A DNA stretch of 64,000 bases, taken from Pandoraea sp. Its GTDB lineage: Bacteria; Pseudomonadota; Gammaproteobacteria; Burkholderiales; Burkholderiaceae. The first letter of the stretch is position 1; each line of letters opens with the position of its first letter. Shown here piece by piece: positions 1 to 8,842 of this stretch. Location of the stretch: NCBI RefSeq assembly GCF_004297875.1, contig NZ_SCSK01000061.1, forward strand, positions 62,001-126,000. Reading direction: 5' to 3'. Both the position numbers and the translations under genes were made by a program. The notes beneath the pieces are model-generated. The model made no database searches. It had not been told where the DNA came from and worked only from the letters and a program-made list of their open reading frames with translations.

Positions 1-576
1 GACGAGGCCCTGACGCGTCTGGTCGTGCACCGAAGGCGGCAGCCGGACAACCGTAGCGTTGACCCCGCATTCGGCCAGCGCGAGCGCGGCCTTTTCGCAT
101 CTCGCCCTCAAGCCGCCCACCGCCTGCGGGTCGGCAATGTCGGTCTCGATGGCCGCTCGCCCCGGCGTCATCGCCATGGTCGGAAACGCGATCACAAGGG
201 GGCGCTCTTTGCCACGCAGCGCTTGGCCAAAGGTCTCGATCGCGCGCCGGTCGGCCTCGACAGCGGCGAACATGAACCGCCTGACCAGGCCCGTCGGCAT
301 CCCCCCCAGCATCACGCGCATGCGAGTGCCGAAACCGGCGTGCGAGAAGGCATGGAAAAACGCGGTGTGGATCACCCCATCCGCCCTTGACGCCGCCTGG
401 CGCAGCGCGCCGAGATTCTCGATCGTGCCTCGGTGCGCGGTCGCGCCGGCGGCCGCCAGCTTCGCGGACGCGGCGGCCGAACGAGCGAGCCCGGTGACTT
501 CATGGCCCGCCGCGACGAGATCCCGAACGACAGCAGACCCGATAAACCCGGTCGCCCCAGTGACAAATACACGCAT
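1..576 (-). CDS. NAD(P)-dependent epimerase/atypical SDR (partial)
   Basis: This gene runs off the left edge of the window; 192 codons are present and its 3' end is missing. The N-terminus reads MRVFVTGATGFIGSAVV, which contains the GxxGxxG dinucleotide-binding motif of extended/atypical short-chain dehydrogenases. The start is ATG at 576, preceded by a strong AGGAGGT ribosome binding site. It is divergent from an AraC-type regulator that starts about 100 bp away, so that regulator may control it. The substrate is unknown; family members act on sugars, flavonoids or other small carbonyl compounds. The catalytic Tyr-x-x-x-Lys lies in a region I could not verify. Confidence 0.85.
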   Translation of the reverse strand, partial: MRVFVTGATGFIGSAVVRDLVAAGHEVTGLARSAAASAKLAAAGATAHRGTIENLGALRQAASRADGVIHTAFFHAFSHAGFGTRMRVMLGGMPTGLVRRFMFAAVEADRRAIETFGQALRGKERPLVIAFPTMAMTPGRAAIETDIADPQAVGGLRARCEKAALALAECGVNATVVRLPPSVHDQTRQGLV

Positions 577-677
577 AACCCACCTCCTGATCGTTTCAGC
601 GACAGATTAAGGGCTTGGCGATGGACGATCCATGGCATAAAGTTCGCATTTGGTATTTAATCGTTCGGAGTTACTAC

Positions 678-1637
678 GTGGATTCGCTATCGCAAGTGCT
701 GTCGCTACTGAAGCTGCGCAGCTATGTGTCCGGCGGCTTCGATGCAAGCGGAGACTGGGCGGTGCAATTCGGCGCGCACGAGGGCATCAAGTTTCACGCC
801 GTGCTGCGCGGCGCATGCTGGGTGTCCGTCGAGGGAGAGCCCGCCCCCGTGAAAGTGAGCGAAGGCGAATGCTTCCTGCTGGCCCGAGGAAGGCCGTTTC
901 GGCTCGCCAGCGACGTGCGCGTCGCAGCGGTCGACGTCAGCACGCTCCTGCCACAGGCCCGGGACGGGCGCATCGTCACATACAACGAAGGTGGCGAATT
1001 CCTGAGCATCGGCGGCTATTTCACGCTGGCCGATGGCCAGGCCGATCTGCTGCTGAGCATGCTGCCGCCGCTCGTGCATGTCCGGGAGCAAGCGGATCGG
1101 GCAACGCTGCGATGGTGCGTCGAGCGCATGCGGCAGGAATTGAGCGATGCGCAGCCGGGCGAGTTCATCGTCGCGCAACAACTGGCGACGTTGGTGCTGG
1201 TGCAAGTGTTGCGACTGCATTTGTCGAACGAGTCCCAGGAAAAAGCGGGTTGGCTTTTCGCCTTGTCCGACAAGCGCATGCGAGCCGCGATCGATGCCAT
1301 GCATGCTTCGCCAGGGCACCGGTGGACCTTGCAGACCCTGGCCGAGCAGGCGGCCATGTCGCGCACGACCTTCACCCTGCGATTCAAGGAAACGGTTGGG
1401 CTCACGCCGATGGCGTATTTGACGCGCTGGCGAATGATGCTCGCCGCTGACCGATTGACCCATTCACGCGATTCGGTGGCGGCAATCGGTCTCGCCCTGG
1501 GCTATGAATCCGAGAAATCCTTCAGCACGGCGTTCAAACGAGCGATGAACTGTTCTCCTGGCCGATATGGCCGGCAGAAGAAGGCTGGCATAAGCCGTGC
1601 CCAACAAGGCGTTGAAAAACCTGGCGAGCGGATTTGA
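678..1637 (+). CDS. AraC-family transcriptional regulator (cupin sensor)
   Basis: About 320 residues. The N-terminal half is a cupin-like sensor domain of the type found in AraC regulators adjacent to oxidoreductases. The last ~100 residues carry two helix-turn-helix units (LQTLAEQAAMSRTTFTLRF and the region around GYESEKSFSTAFKR). I place the start at GTG 678 because GGAG sits 8 nt upstream and the protein then begins VDSLSQVLSLLKLR, typical of the family. An in-frame ATG at 615 lacks a clear ribosome binding site. The gene is divergent from the SDR/epimerase at the left edge and probably regulates it; the inducer is unknown. Confidence 0.85.
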   Translation: MDSLSQVLSLLKLRSYVSGGFDASGDWAVQFGAHEGIKFHAVLRGACWVSVEGEPAPVKVSEGECFLLARGRPFRLASDVRVAAVDVSTLLPQARDGRIVTYNEGGEFLSIGGYFTLADGQADLLLSMLPPLVHVREQADRATLRWCVERMRQELSDAQPGEFIVAQQLATLVLVQVLRLHLSNESQEKAGWLFALSDKRMRAAIDAMHASPGHRWTLQTLAEQAAMSRTTFTLRFKETVGLTPMAYLTRWRMMLAADRLTHSRDSVAAIGLALGYESEKSFSTAFKRAMNCSPGRYGRQKKAGISRAQQGVEKPGERI

Positions 1638-1677
1638 ATCGGATCAGGCCGAAGCAGTCGTCTTGCAACGCCGATCG

Positions 1678-2436
1678 CTAAATCTGAACCCCACCCGCGA
1701 CCTCGATCCGTTGCGCGTTGACCCAGCCGAACTCTTCCGACAGCAGCGCCGCGATGACCGGCCCGACATCTTCGGGCACGCCGGCGCGGCCGAGTGCGGT
1801 GTGGGCGGCAACCGCCTGGTTGACCTGCGGGTTGTCGCGCACGATGCCACCGCTGAAGTCGGTGGCAATCGCGCCCGGCGCGACGACGTTCACGGCGATG
1901 CGCCGCGGACCGAGTTCCACCGCCATGTAGCGCGTGAGTGCTTCCACTGCCGCCTTCATCGAGCCATAGCCGATGCGGTTCGGCATCGCAAAGCGGGCCA
2001 GTCCGGAAGAGATATTGACGATGCGGCCGCCGTCGTTGATGAGTGGCAGGAGCTTTTGCGTGAGAAACAAGACGCCTTTGAAATGGACGTCGTAGAGCTG
2101 GTCCATCTCCGCCTCGGTAATGCGCTCCAGGCCCGCGGCCGACGAGATGCCGGCATTGTTGACGAGGTAGTCGAAGCGCTGTGCGCCCAGCTCGCGGAGC
2201 GCCGTGCGCACGCTTTCGGCAAAGCCGTCGAACGTGCTGGCATCACCCGTGTCGAGTTGCAGTGTGATTGCTCGCGCGCCCGCTTCGCCGACGAGCGCGG
2301 CGACCTTCTCCGCTTCCGCCCGGTTGGATTTATACGTGATGATCGAATGCACGCCGCGCCGCGCCAGACACAGAACGGCGTTGCGGCCGATGCCGCGGCT
2401 GCCACCGGTCACGATTGCGATGCTATTGCTCGCCAT
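1678..2436 (-). CDS. SDR-family oxidoreductase
   Basis: A 252-residue classical short-chain dehydrogenase. It has the TGGSRGIG cofactor motif near residue 10, NNAG at about residue 92, a catalytic Ser in the NISSG segment and a YGSMK (Tyr-x-x-x-Lys) active site. AGGAG precedes the ATG at 2436. It resembles 3-oxoacyl-ACP-reductase-like enzymes of secondary metabolism, but the substrate is unknown. It is divergently transcribed from the AraC regulator at 2593, a common regulator/target pair. Confidence 0.88.
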   Translation of the reverse strand: MASNSIAIVTGGSRGIGRNAVLCLARRGVHSIITYKSNRAEAEKVAALVGEAGARAITLQLDTGDASTFDGFAESVRTALRELGAQRFDYLVNNAGISSAAGLERITEAEMDQLYDVHFKGVLFLTQKLLPLINDGGRIVNISSGLARFAMPNRIGYGSMKAAVEALTRYMAVELGPRRIAVNVVAPGAIATDFSGGIVRDNPQVNQAVAAHTALGRAGVPEDVGPVIAALLSEEFGWVNAQRIEVAGGVQI

Positions 2437-2592
2437 GATGAAGACTCCTTGTAGATTCCCGTCACTTGGTATTGACGTTCGAGTCCATTATGGCGATGCG
2501 AGGCAAGCGCTAGAATGCCGAAATCATCCAACTTTCTGCCTATTCCTGCCCGGTGGGCGCCGGGATGCGGCATGGCATGCGAGGAACCCTGT

Positions 2593-3528
2593 ATGTCGGA
2601 TCAGCTGGCCGAGGCGTTGCTGCGCTATACGAACACGCACCCCGGCGAGAGTCCGTTCATGACGCCGATCGACGGCGTCGCCATTCTGAGATCGGATCGT
2701 CCCAAGCCGCCCACCCCAATGATTTCGAAGCCCGCCTTGTGTATCGTCGCGCAAGGCGCCAAGTGGGCGACGTTCGGCGGCAACAAGCTCGTCTACCAGG
2801 CCGGCCAGGCGCTTCTGATCGGCGTCGAAGCGCCCTCGATCGGGCGCGTCGTGGCGGCGAGCCCCGACGCACCGTGCCTGGTGCTTGCCATCGAGCTCGA
2901 CCTCGCCGTGATGCGCAGCGTCGCGGATGAGATGGCCGAACCGCCGCCGCGCGCGGAGACGACCAGCGCCGGCATCTTCGTCACCGACTTTGACGGACCA
3001 CTCGCCGACTGCGCGCTGCGCCTGGTGCGCCTGATCGACACGCCACAGGCGATTCCCGTCTTGCGGCCGCTCATCCTGCGCGAGATCTGCTATTGGCTGC
3101 TCACTGGCGCGCAAGGCGCCGACGTCGCCGCGCTGACCCTGAAAAACGGGCCGTCGCAGCGGATCATCGATGCGATCAACTGGCTGCGCAGTCGCTTCCG
3201 GCAAACCATCCGGATCGAAGAACTTGCCGAGATGGCACAGATGAGCCCGTCGGCGTTTCATCGCCATTTCAAGGCGCTGACGTCCATGACGCCGTTGCAG
3301 TATCAGAAGCAGCTGCGCTTGCTCGAAGCGCGCCGGCTGATGATTTCATACGCCGCCAGTGTGGAAACGGCATCGTTCGAAGTCGGCTATGAAAGCGCCT
3401 CGCAATTCAGCCGCGAGTATGCCCGCATGTTCGGGACATCGCCCAGACGCGATGTCACGGCAATGCATCGGGCGCTACGGGTGGATGAGTTGGAGACTGC
3501 CCGGGCGAGCGCCGACGGCGTGCATTAG
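2593..3528 (+). CDS. AraC-family transcriptional regulator (AraC_N type)
   Basis: About 311 residues. The N-terminal domain matches the AraC_N type (SKPALCIVAQGAKWATFG region, typical of regulators beside alcohol dehydrogenases). The C-terminal AraC helix-turn-helix pair includes IEELAEMAQMSPSAFHRHFK and the family hallmark GYESASQFSREY. The start is set at ATG 2593, where GAGG lies 8 nt upstream; an upstream in-frame start at 2515 would add an unconserved leader. It is divergent from the SDR at 2436 and likely controls it. Confidence 0.88.
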   Translation: MSDQLAEALLRYTNTHPGESPFMTPIDGVAILRSDRPKPPTPMISKPALCIVAQGAKWATFGGNKLVYQAGQALLIGVEAPSIGRVVAASPDAPCLVLAIELDLAVMRSVADEMAEPPPRAETTSAGIFVTDFDGPLADCALRLVRLIDTPQAIPVLRPLILREICYWLLTGAQGADVAALTLKNGPSQRIIDAINWLRSRFRQTIRIEELAEMAQMSPSAFHRHFKALTSMTPLQYQKQLRLLEARRLMISYAASVETASFEVGYESASQFSREYARMFGTSPRRDVTAMHRALRVDELETARASADGVH

Positions 3529-3575
3529 CCGCACGCCGCAACGCGCGGCCAACGTGGCCAACGCGGCCAACACGG

Positions 3576-4178
3576 TCAACCGCCGGCCTTGTTGTCCGCG
3601 ACGATAATCAACACCTCGGTCTTCGGCTCGACGCCACGCAAGCGATGCCTGACCAGCCCCGGAAACTGCGCATAGTCGCCCTGGCGCAGAATCACCGAGT
3701 GCGCGGCGAGTTCGATTTCGATCGCGCCGGACAACACGAAAAAAATCTCGTCGCCGCCGTGAAAGGCTTCTTCGCCAAACACCGACTCGGCCGATAGCTG
3801 CAGCAGGAACGCAGTCGGGCTCTCGTTGCCATCGGCTCGGCTCAGCGGCGCGAACGTATATTTACCGGCGTTCACCCGGCGCAATTGCCGCTCGGAGGCG
3901 CGCACCACATGGAGAATGTCTTCGCCGACCTGCTCGCCCAGCAGAGACGCCACCGAGGTGTGCAAGGCCTGCGCGACGCGCACGAGCGCGGCGATCGACA
4001 GCGCTTTTTCCCCGCGCTCGAAGCGCGACAGATGCCCCTTGCTCAGCGCCGTTTCCTCGGCCAACTGATCCAGCGTCAATTGGCGGCGCAACCGTAGCGC
4101 GCGCACCAGCCGGCCCGAAGCGGGAATCACGGCGTCGGGCGGCGGCGCCTGCCGGGAATTGCGTGTTTGATAAGCCAC
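3576..4178 (-). CDS. XRE-family regulator with C-terminal cupin domain
   Basis: A 200-residue protein with an XRE helix-turn-helix at about residues 23-80 (LTLDQLAEETALSKGHLSRF) and a cupin_2 domain over about 120-195 that would sense a small ligand. This architecture is typical of repressors of catabolic or transporter genes. It is divergent from the MHS transporter operon starting at 4409. A perfect inverted repeat at 4377-4391 lies just downstream of the predicted operon promoter, consistent with repression by this protein. The ligand is unknown. Confidence 0.87.
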   Translation of the reverse strand: MAYQTRNSRQAPPPDAVIPASGRLVRALRLRRQLTLDQLAEETALSKGHLSRFERGEKALSIAALVRVAQALHTSVASLLGEQVGEDILHVVRASERQLRRVNAGKYTFAPLSRADGNESPTAFLLQLSAESVFGEEAFHGGDEIFFVLSGAIEIELAAHSVILRQGDYAQFPGLVRHRLRGVEPKTEVLIIVADNKAGG

Positions 4179-4335
4179 TGACTACCTCGCTCGTTGTCTT
4201 CGCTTGCGGTCTTCGCTGGGGGTCTTCGCTTGCAGCCTTTCGATCGATGCGGGGCCGGACCCGAAGTCGCCTTATAGGCAAAACGCCCGCCACACCTGAT
4301 ACGTGTAAACACCTAGCGAATTCCAGAAAATCCGC

Positions 4336-4391
4336 TTGTCGCCCTGCATTTTAAATCACTATACTTTTGCCCTATGGACAACTTAGTTGTC
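4336..4391 (+). promoter_or_regulatory. Predicted promoter and operator of the MHS-transporter operon
   Basis: A sigma-70-like promoter is visible: -35 TTGTCG at 4336-4341, 18-nt spacer, -10 TATACT at 4360-4365. Immediately after it lies a perfect inverted repeat, GACAAC-TTA-GTTGTC, at 4377-4391. That is the position expected of a repressor operator, and the divergent XRE-cupin protein is the obvious candidate to bind it. The operator role is inferred. Confidence 0.5.
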
Positions 4392-4408
4392 TTTAAAAAG
4401 GGGCGACC

Positions 4409-5719
4409 ATGAATACGGCAAATAGCGAAGTAACCGAATTGGCGCCGGCGAGTGTTTCGCCGGATTCCCGTTTGAGGCGCGTTGCCTTGGCCTCGATGGC
4501 CGGCACCACCATCGAGGCCTTCGACTTCCTGGCCTACGGCACCGCTGCGGCACTGGTTTTCAATAAGCTGTTTTTCCCGACGCTGGACCCGACCGCCGGT
4601 ACCCTGGCGGCTTTTGGCGCATTTGCCTCGGGCCTGTTCGCGCGCCCCATCGGCGGCATCATTTTTGGCCACTTTGGCGATCGCCTGGGCCGCAAGGCCA
4701 TTCTGATCCTGAGTTTGATCCTGATGGGCGTATGCACCGTCTTGAACGGGCTGCTGCCGACCTATGAGTCGCTCGGCATCTGGGCCGCGGTGCTGCTCGT
4801 GCTGCTGCGTATCGGCCAGGGGATTTCGTTCGGCGGCGAATTGGGCGGCGCGATGCTGATGGCCGTCGAACACGCGCCAGCCCACAGAAAATCGCTGTTC
4901 GGCAGCCTGCCGCAAGCCGGGGCGCCGCTGGGCATCCTGTTGTCTTCCGGGGCCTTCGCGCTGATGAATCTGTTGCCCAATGCCAGCTTCATGCGCTGGG
5001 GCTGGCGCATTCCCTTCGTGGCGAGCGCCATTCTCATCGCGGTGGGTGTCTTTATTCGCATGAAGGTCGAGGAAACGCCCGACTTCACGGCCGTCAGGCA
5101 GCAACGCAAGATCGCCGCGATACCTGCGTGGGACGTCATCGCCCGCCACAAGCGGCCGCTGCTGCTGACCATCGGCGGCAAGCTCGGCGAAGTCACGTTG
5201 ATCTACACCATCATCGTCTTTTCCATCTCGTATGCGATGGCGAATCTGGGGTTCTCGCGCTCGGCCGCGCTCAACGCCGTGGTGATCGGATCGCTCGGCC
5301 AAAGCATCACGATCCCGCTCTTTGGCTGGCTGGGCGACAAGATCGGCGCGCGGCGCCTCTACATCGCCGGCACCCTGCTGCTCGCCGTGATGGCCGTGCC
5401 GCTGTTCCGCGCCATGGGCAGCGGCTCGCACGGGGTCTACACCGCTGCGGTGGTGATCGCGCTAATGCTCAATTACGCGATCATCTTCGGGCCGCAGTCG
5501 AGCCTTTACAGCGCTCAGTTCCCGGCTGAATTGCGTTACTCGGGGATGTCGATCGGCATTCAGATCGCCGCCACGCTCGGCGGCGGCCTCGCGCCGATCA
5601 TCGCCACCACCCTGGTCGCGCACGGCGGTGGCATCGGCTCGGTCGGCATTTACCTGACGGTGCTGGGCCTGATCGGCGCGCTCAGCGCGTTCCTGATGAA
5701 GCCCTCGGCATCCGACTAA
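4409..5719 (+). CDS. MFS transporter, metabolite:H+ symporter (MHS) family
   Basis: A 436-residue inner-membrane protein with about 12 hydrophobic segments. The segment GHFGDRLGRKAIL matches the conserved MFS loop 2-3 motif, and the layout IEAFDFLAYGTAAAL...LFFP is characteristic of the MHS family (ShiA/ProP/KgtP-like), which imports organic acids or compatible solutes with protons. It is the first gene of a plus-strand operon with a GST-like protein and a class II aldolase, so the substrate is probably a carboxylic acid used by those enzymes. The divergent XRE-cupin protein probably controls it. Confidence 0.9.
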   Translation: MNTANSEVTELAPASVSPDSRLRRVALASMAGTTIEAFDFLAYGTAAALVFNKLFFPTLDPTAGTLAAFGAFASGLFARPIGGIIFGHFGDRLGRKAILILSLILMGVCTVLNGLLPTYESLGIWAAVLLVLLRIGQGISFGGELGGAMLMAVEHAPAHRKSLFGSLPQAGAPLGILLSSGAFALMNLLPNASFMRWGWRIPFVASAILIAVGVFIRMKVEETPDFTAVRQQRKIAAIPAWDVIARHKRPLLLTIGGKLGEVTLIYTIIVFSISYAMANLGFSRSAALNAVVIGSLGQSITIPLFGWLGDKIGARRLYIAGTLLLAVMAVPLFRAMGSGSHGVYTAAVVIALMLNYAIIFGPQSSLYSAQFPAELRYSGMSIGIQIAATLGGGLAPIIATTLVAHGGGIGSVGIYLTVLGLIGALSAFLMKPSASD

Positions 5720-5731
5720 GGAGTGCTTGCC

Positions 5732-6361
5732 ATGTTGACGCTCTACGATCACCCCCGCTCGGGCAACTGCCATAAGGTCCGCCTGTTTCTGTCGATGCTG
5801 CGGCTACCCTATGAGAGCGTGTTCATCGACGTGCCCAACGGCGTCAACCGCGAGCCGTTCTTCACCGCCATCAACCCGCTGCAGCAAATTCCGGTGCTGG
5901 TCGACGGCGACTACACGATTCAGGACAGCCAGGCGATCCTGCTCTACCTGGCCCATCGCCACGCACCCGACTGGGCCGGCAACGGCGCGCGAGAGATAGC
6001 CGATATCGCACAGTGGCTTTCCTTTGCCGCCAACGAAATCGGCAACAGCCTGCAGCCCGCCCGCCTTTATTATTTGCTGGGTGAGGAAATCGACATCGCC
6101 GCCGCGCAAGCCAAAAGCCTGCGCGCCCTGAAAATTCTCGACGCCCACCTGACGCGCCACCCGTGGCTGGCCGCCGGCCGGCCCACCATCGCCGACCTGG
6201 CCTGTTTTCCGTATGTAGGGCTGGCACGCGAGGGCCGCATGCCGCTGGACGATTTCCCGCATGTGCTGGACTGGATAAGCCGCATCGTCGCCCTCGACGG
6301 CTACGTGACGATGCCCGGCTTGCCGCCGCCGCCCGCAACGCCGGATCGTGCCGGCGCATGA
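5732..6361 (+). CDS. Glutathione S-transferase family protein
   Basis: About 209 residues. It has a thioredoxin-fold N-terminal domain (MLTLYDHPRSGNCHKVRLFLS; NPLQQIPVLVDGD; DSQAILLYLA with the conserved glutathione-binding Asp-Ser) and an all-helical C-terminal domain (TIADLACFPYV). The start at ATG 5732 has AAGGAG 8 nt upstream; a GTG at 5723 lies too close to that site. It is 12 nt downstream of the MHS transporter and probably co-transcribed. Whether it is a detoxifying transferase or an isomerase/dehalogenase-like enzyme cannot be told. Confidence 0.88.
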   Translation: MLTLYDHPRSGNCHKVRLFLSMLRLPYESVFIDVPNGVNREPFFTAINPLQQIPVLVDGDYTIQDSQAILLYLAHRHAPDWAGNGAREIADIAQWLSFAANEIGNSLQPARLYYLLGEEIDIAAAQAKSLRALKILDAHLTRHPWLAAGRPTIADLACFPYVGLAREGRMPLDDFPHVLDWISRIVALDGYVTMPGLPPPPATPDRAGA

Positions 6362-6452
6362 GCGCACTCGCCTTACTCACCGCACTCACCGAACGAATTG
6401 CGATGACCGCCAGGATCATCGCCGTCGCATTGCCAATCTCATGGAGAAATCG

Positions 6453-7223
6453 ATGCAGCATGCCCCCAAGCAACACTTCACCGACGCCGCGATCGACAAG
6501 ATGGCGACAAAACTCGATCTCGGCCAATGGACCGAAGCAGAAAAAATCGCGCTCACGTGCCGCATGCTGGCCATGGAAGGCCACTCGGAAACCCTGGCCG
6601 GGCAAATCACCGTGCGCAGCACCGACGGCACCTACCTGACCACCCCGATGGCGGTCGGCTTCGACGAAATCGACACGCGGCACATCATTCGCATGGACGA
6701 CTCGCTACGCGTCATTGAAGGCGACGGCATGCCCAACCCGGCGGTGCGTTTCCATCTGTGGGTCTACCGCCGCCGGCCCGACGTGCAATGCATCGTCCAC
6801 ACTCACCCGCCCTACGTGTCGGCCCTGTCGATGACCGGCCGCCCGCTGCGCATCGCGCACATGGACGCCACCCCCTTCGCCGACGACTGCGCCTTCCTCG
6901 CCGAATGGCCAGGACTGCCCATCGCCGACCACGAAGGCGACATCATCTCCACCGCGCTCGGCACGCGCCGTACGATACTGCTCGCGCATCACGGCTTTCT
7001 CGCCACCACCTCGTCGATCGAGGAAACCGCCTACCTCTCGATGCTGATCGAGCGCGCCGCCCGCAACCAGCTGCTGGCCGAAGCCACCGGCGAAATCAAG
7101 GAACTGGACCCGGCGCTGGCCAAGGAATCTCATGACTTTTTGTTGTTGCCGAGTGTTGTCAAGGCGAGCTTTGCGATGTTTGGGCGGCGGGTGGTGCGGG
7201 AGACTGGCTTTGGGGGTGTGTGA
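6453..7223 (+). CDS. Class II aldolase/adducin family protein
   Basis: About 256 residues, class II aldolase/adducin fold. The metal-binding histidines appear as HTHPPYV near the middle and as LAHHGFL later. Family members are L-fuculose-phosphate aldolase-like lyases or decarboxylases of hydroxy acids. The start at ATG 6453 is chosen because GGAG lies 6 nt upstream; an in-frame ATG at 6441 has no ribosome binding site. It is the last gene of the MHS transporter-GST operon. A G-rich stretch covers its 3' end. Confidence 0.85.
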   Translation: MQHAPKQHFTDAAIDKMATKLDLGQWTEAEKIALTCRMLAMEGHSETLAGQITVRSTDGTYLTTPMAVGFDEIDTRHIIRMDDSLRVIEGDGMPNPAVRFHLWVYRRRPDVQCIVHTHPPYVSALSMTGRPLRIAHMDATPFADDCAFLAEWPGLPIADHEGDIISTALGTRRTILLAHHGFLATTSSIEETAYLSMLIERAARNQLLAEATGEIKELDPALAKESHDFLLLPSVVKASFAMFGRRVVRETGFGGV

Positions 7224-7568
7224 GGGGTGGTGTTGGTTGGACGGGGGGTGCGTGGGGGGTGATGTGGTCGGTGGCGGGGAAAGTCGGTTCGCGACCCACT
7301 ACGGCCAGACGACTTTCTCGAAACCGGTCAGTCGGCCAAACCGAGAATTCTCAAAGTAGAGTGCCACTAAGCGCCCGTTGGCCACCGCACCTGATCGGCC
7401 ACCTCCAGTCATTCACTCCGGGGTGCGGACGGACATCCAAACGGCGGTTCCACTCAGAGAGCGGACGCACGCCTAGTCGATTGACCGCATTTTGTCCTAT
7501 TATGTGAACTAACGCAGGGGCATAAGATTACAAGAAGCTGTCCCGACAGACAGCGTCATCGGGGGGGC
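7224..7568. other. Intergenic region with G-rich start
   Basis: No gene is visible here. The first ~60 nt are strikingly G-rich on the plus strand (several runs of 4-6 G between 7213 and 7281) and overlap the end of the aldolase gene. Four runs exist, but some loops are long, so this is not a canonical G-quadruplex. The remainder shows no clear terminator or repeat. Confidence 0.4.
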
Positions 7569-7955
7569 ATGTTGCGAACGACCATTGCAGTCGGCGTGCT
7601 TTTGTTTTGCAGGATTGCGATCGCTCAGACTTGCCCTTACGACCCGCGATGCACAAACAATCCCTACGGCGCGGGAAGCCCCTATGCGCCGAACGGCATT
7701 AATAATCCGTACAGTCGATACGGAAGCCCATACAGCAACGAGTCTGCCCGAAACCCTTACGCCACCAATGCCCCGGCCCTCTACGACCAGCAGGGCGTCT
7801 ATCACGGTCGGCTTAGCAGCAACCCATATGACCCGGATTCAACTTCGAACCCATACGGTCGATATGGGAGTCCATATTCGCCCGATAGCATCAACAACCC
7901 TTACGGGGCTGGAAATCCGTACAGACGACCGATGATTGTGGTCCCGCAGCAATAG
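7569..7955 (+). CDS. Secreted protein with tandem NPY/GSPY repeats
   Basis: 128 residues. An N-terminal signal peptide (hydrophobic residues 3-19, ending IAIAQ) is followed by two Cys and then by imperfect ~20-residue repeats built around NPYG, RYGSPYS and NNPY. The mature protein is extremely rich in Asn, Pro, Tyr, Ser and Gly and is probably disordered or adhesive. I know of similar repeat proteins only as hypothetical proteins. It lies in a run of three small secreted proteins whose base composition is less GC-rich than the neighbours. Confidence 0.75.
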   Translation: MLRTTIAVGVLLFCRIAIAQTCPYDPRCTNNPYGAGSPYAPNGINNPYSRYGSPYSNESARNPYATNAPALYDQQGVYHGRLSSNPYDPDSTSNPYGRYGSPYSPDSINNPYGAGNPYRRPMIVVPQQ

Positions 7956-7992
7956 GAATTCATCAGCACGACGACTATGGAGAGGCACAGTC

Positions 7993-8358
7993 ATGCGTAC
8001 CATGTCCGCTTTTCTTGTCCTGTCCCTTTATGTTTCATCAGCCTTTGGCGGCGAGACGGAGACGATAAGCAGCGAGTCGGCGTACGCGCACGTTGGAGAT
8101 TACGCAACGGTGTGCGGAACAGTCGCCAGCGCAAAGTATGCCACTGCTAGCCGAGGGCAACCCACCTTCCTCGACTTCGGCAGGCCATACCCCTACGAGA
8201 ATTTCGTGGCTGTGATTTGGGGCACAGCGCGCCCAGTATTTGGCGAACCTGAGGTGACGTACCTCGGCCGTAGCGTATGCGTATCGGGGATGATTACAAA
8301 GTACAGAGGAAAGCCCGATATGATTCTAAGTAACCCAAATCAAATTACAGCAGAGTAG
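7993..8358 (+). CDS. Small secreted protein with OB-fold-like domain
   Basis: About 121 residues. It has a signal peptide (MRTMSAFLVLSLYVSSAFGG) and then a compact domain with YATVCGTVAS, FLDFGRPYP, FVAVIWG, RSVCVSGMI and YRGKPDMIL. This pattern resembles the OB-fold domain found in some nuclease-associated and hypothetical periplasmic proteins; nucleic-acid binding is not shown. Two Cys (CGTV and VCVSG) could pair after export. The start at ATG 7993 follows a purine-rich GGAGAGG. It is probably co-transcribed with the NPY-repeat gene 37 nt upstream. Confidence 0.7.
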   Translation: MRTMSAFLVLSLYVSSAFGGETETISSESAYAHVGDYATVCGTVASAKYATASRGQPTFLDFGRPYPYENFVAVIWGTARPVFGEPEVTYLGRSVCVSGMITKYRGKPDMILSNPNQITAE

Positions 8359-8392
8359 CAGAATCATATCGATCGCCCACGAGGTGTGCGCC

Positions 8393-8710
8393 ATGACGAG
8401 AGCTGATGCGTTTGTGCGCGTGGCATTATTAACGTTGCTCTCTTTACTCACTACCCATTCAGCATTGGCTGCATCTTGTGATAACGATGACCTCGAGAGC
8501 AAGAGTGACGACGGCTCATACCTCATTATGTCGTCAGGATCAGTCTACGAGGTGTTGCCAGGAGACGAAATTGAAAGTGAACTGTGGCTGCCACCTGCCG
8601 ATGTAGTGATGTGTTCGCGATCCGTCACGGTCCAAGGGCATCAGTACCTTGTCTATGACATCATCAACAAGGATGAAAACGAGAAGGTGAGCGCGATGAA
8701 GCGCCGCTGA
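8393..8710 (+). CDS. Small secreted protein, unknown function
   Basis: About 105 residues with a clear signal peptide (hydrophobic VALLTLLSLL, cleavage near LAASC). The mature part is acidic, has two Cys (ASCDND and VVMCSR) and no family I recognise. The start at ATG 8393 is preferred over GTG 8384 because GAGG sits 8 nt upstream. It follows two other small exported proteins on the same strand. GC content is lower than in flanking catabolic genes, suggesting acquired DNA. Confidence 0.65.
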   Translation: MTRADAFVRVALLTLLSLLTTHSALAASCDNDDLESKSDDGSYLIMSSGSVYEVLPGDEIESELWLPPADVVMCSRSVTVQGHQYLVYDIINKDENEKVSAMKRR

Positions 8711-8728
8711 CGATTCGATTATCAAAAC

Positions 8729-8842
8729 ATGTGGAAAAAGCCCCAGACTCCGACTGTTTCAGACTCGCCGAAAGAGGCGCTTGCAGCTTACCTTCAGTAC
8801 ATGGAGCGCGAATATTCATGGTACGAAGCGGCCGCCAAGTGA
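8729..8842 (+). pseudogene. 37-codon ORF, possible truncated DUF4231/SLATT-type gene
   Basis: The ORF begins MWKKPQTP and contains the stretch YLQYMEREYSWYEAAAK before TGA. Proteins of the SLATT/DUF4231 type begin with a similar helix (Y.E..W.Y..A..) before two membrane segments, but here the reading frame ends at once and no membrane segment follows. It may be a remnant left at the boundary with the catabolic cluster. A genuine micropeptide cannot be excluded. Nothing else is visible in 8711-8939. Confidence 0.3.

Noticed and set aside
4313..5431. 372-codon frame antisense to the MHS transporter
   Set aside because: Low-complexity Gln/Arg/Asp/His composition typical of the opposite strand of a membrane-protein gene.
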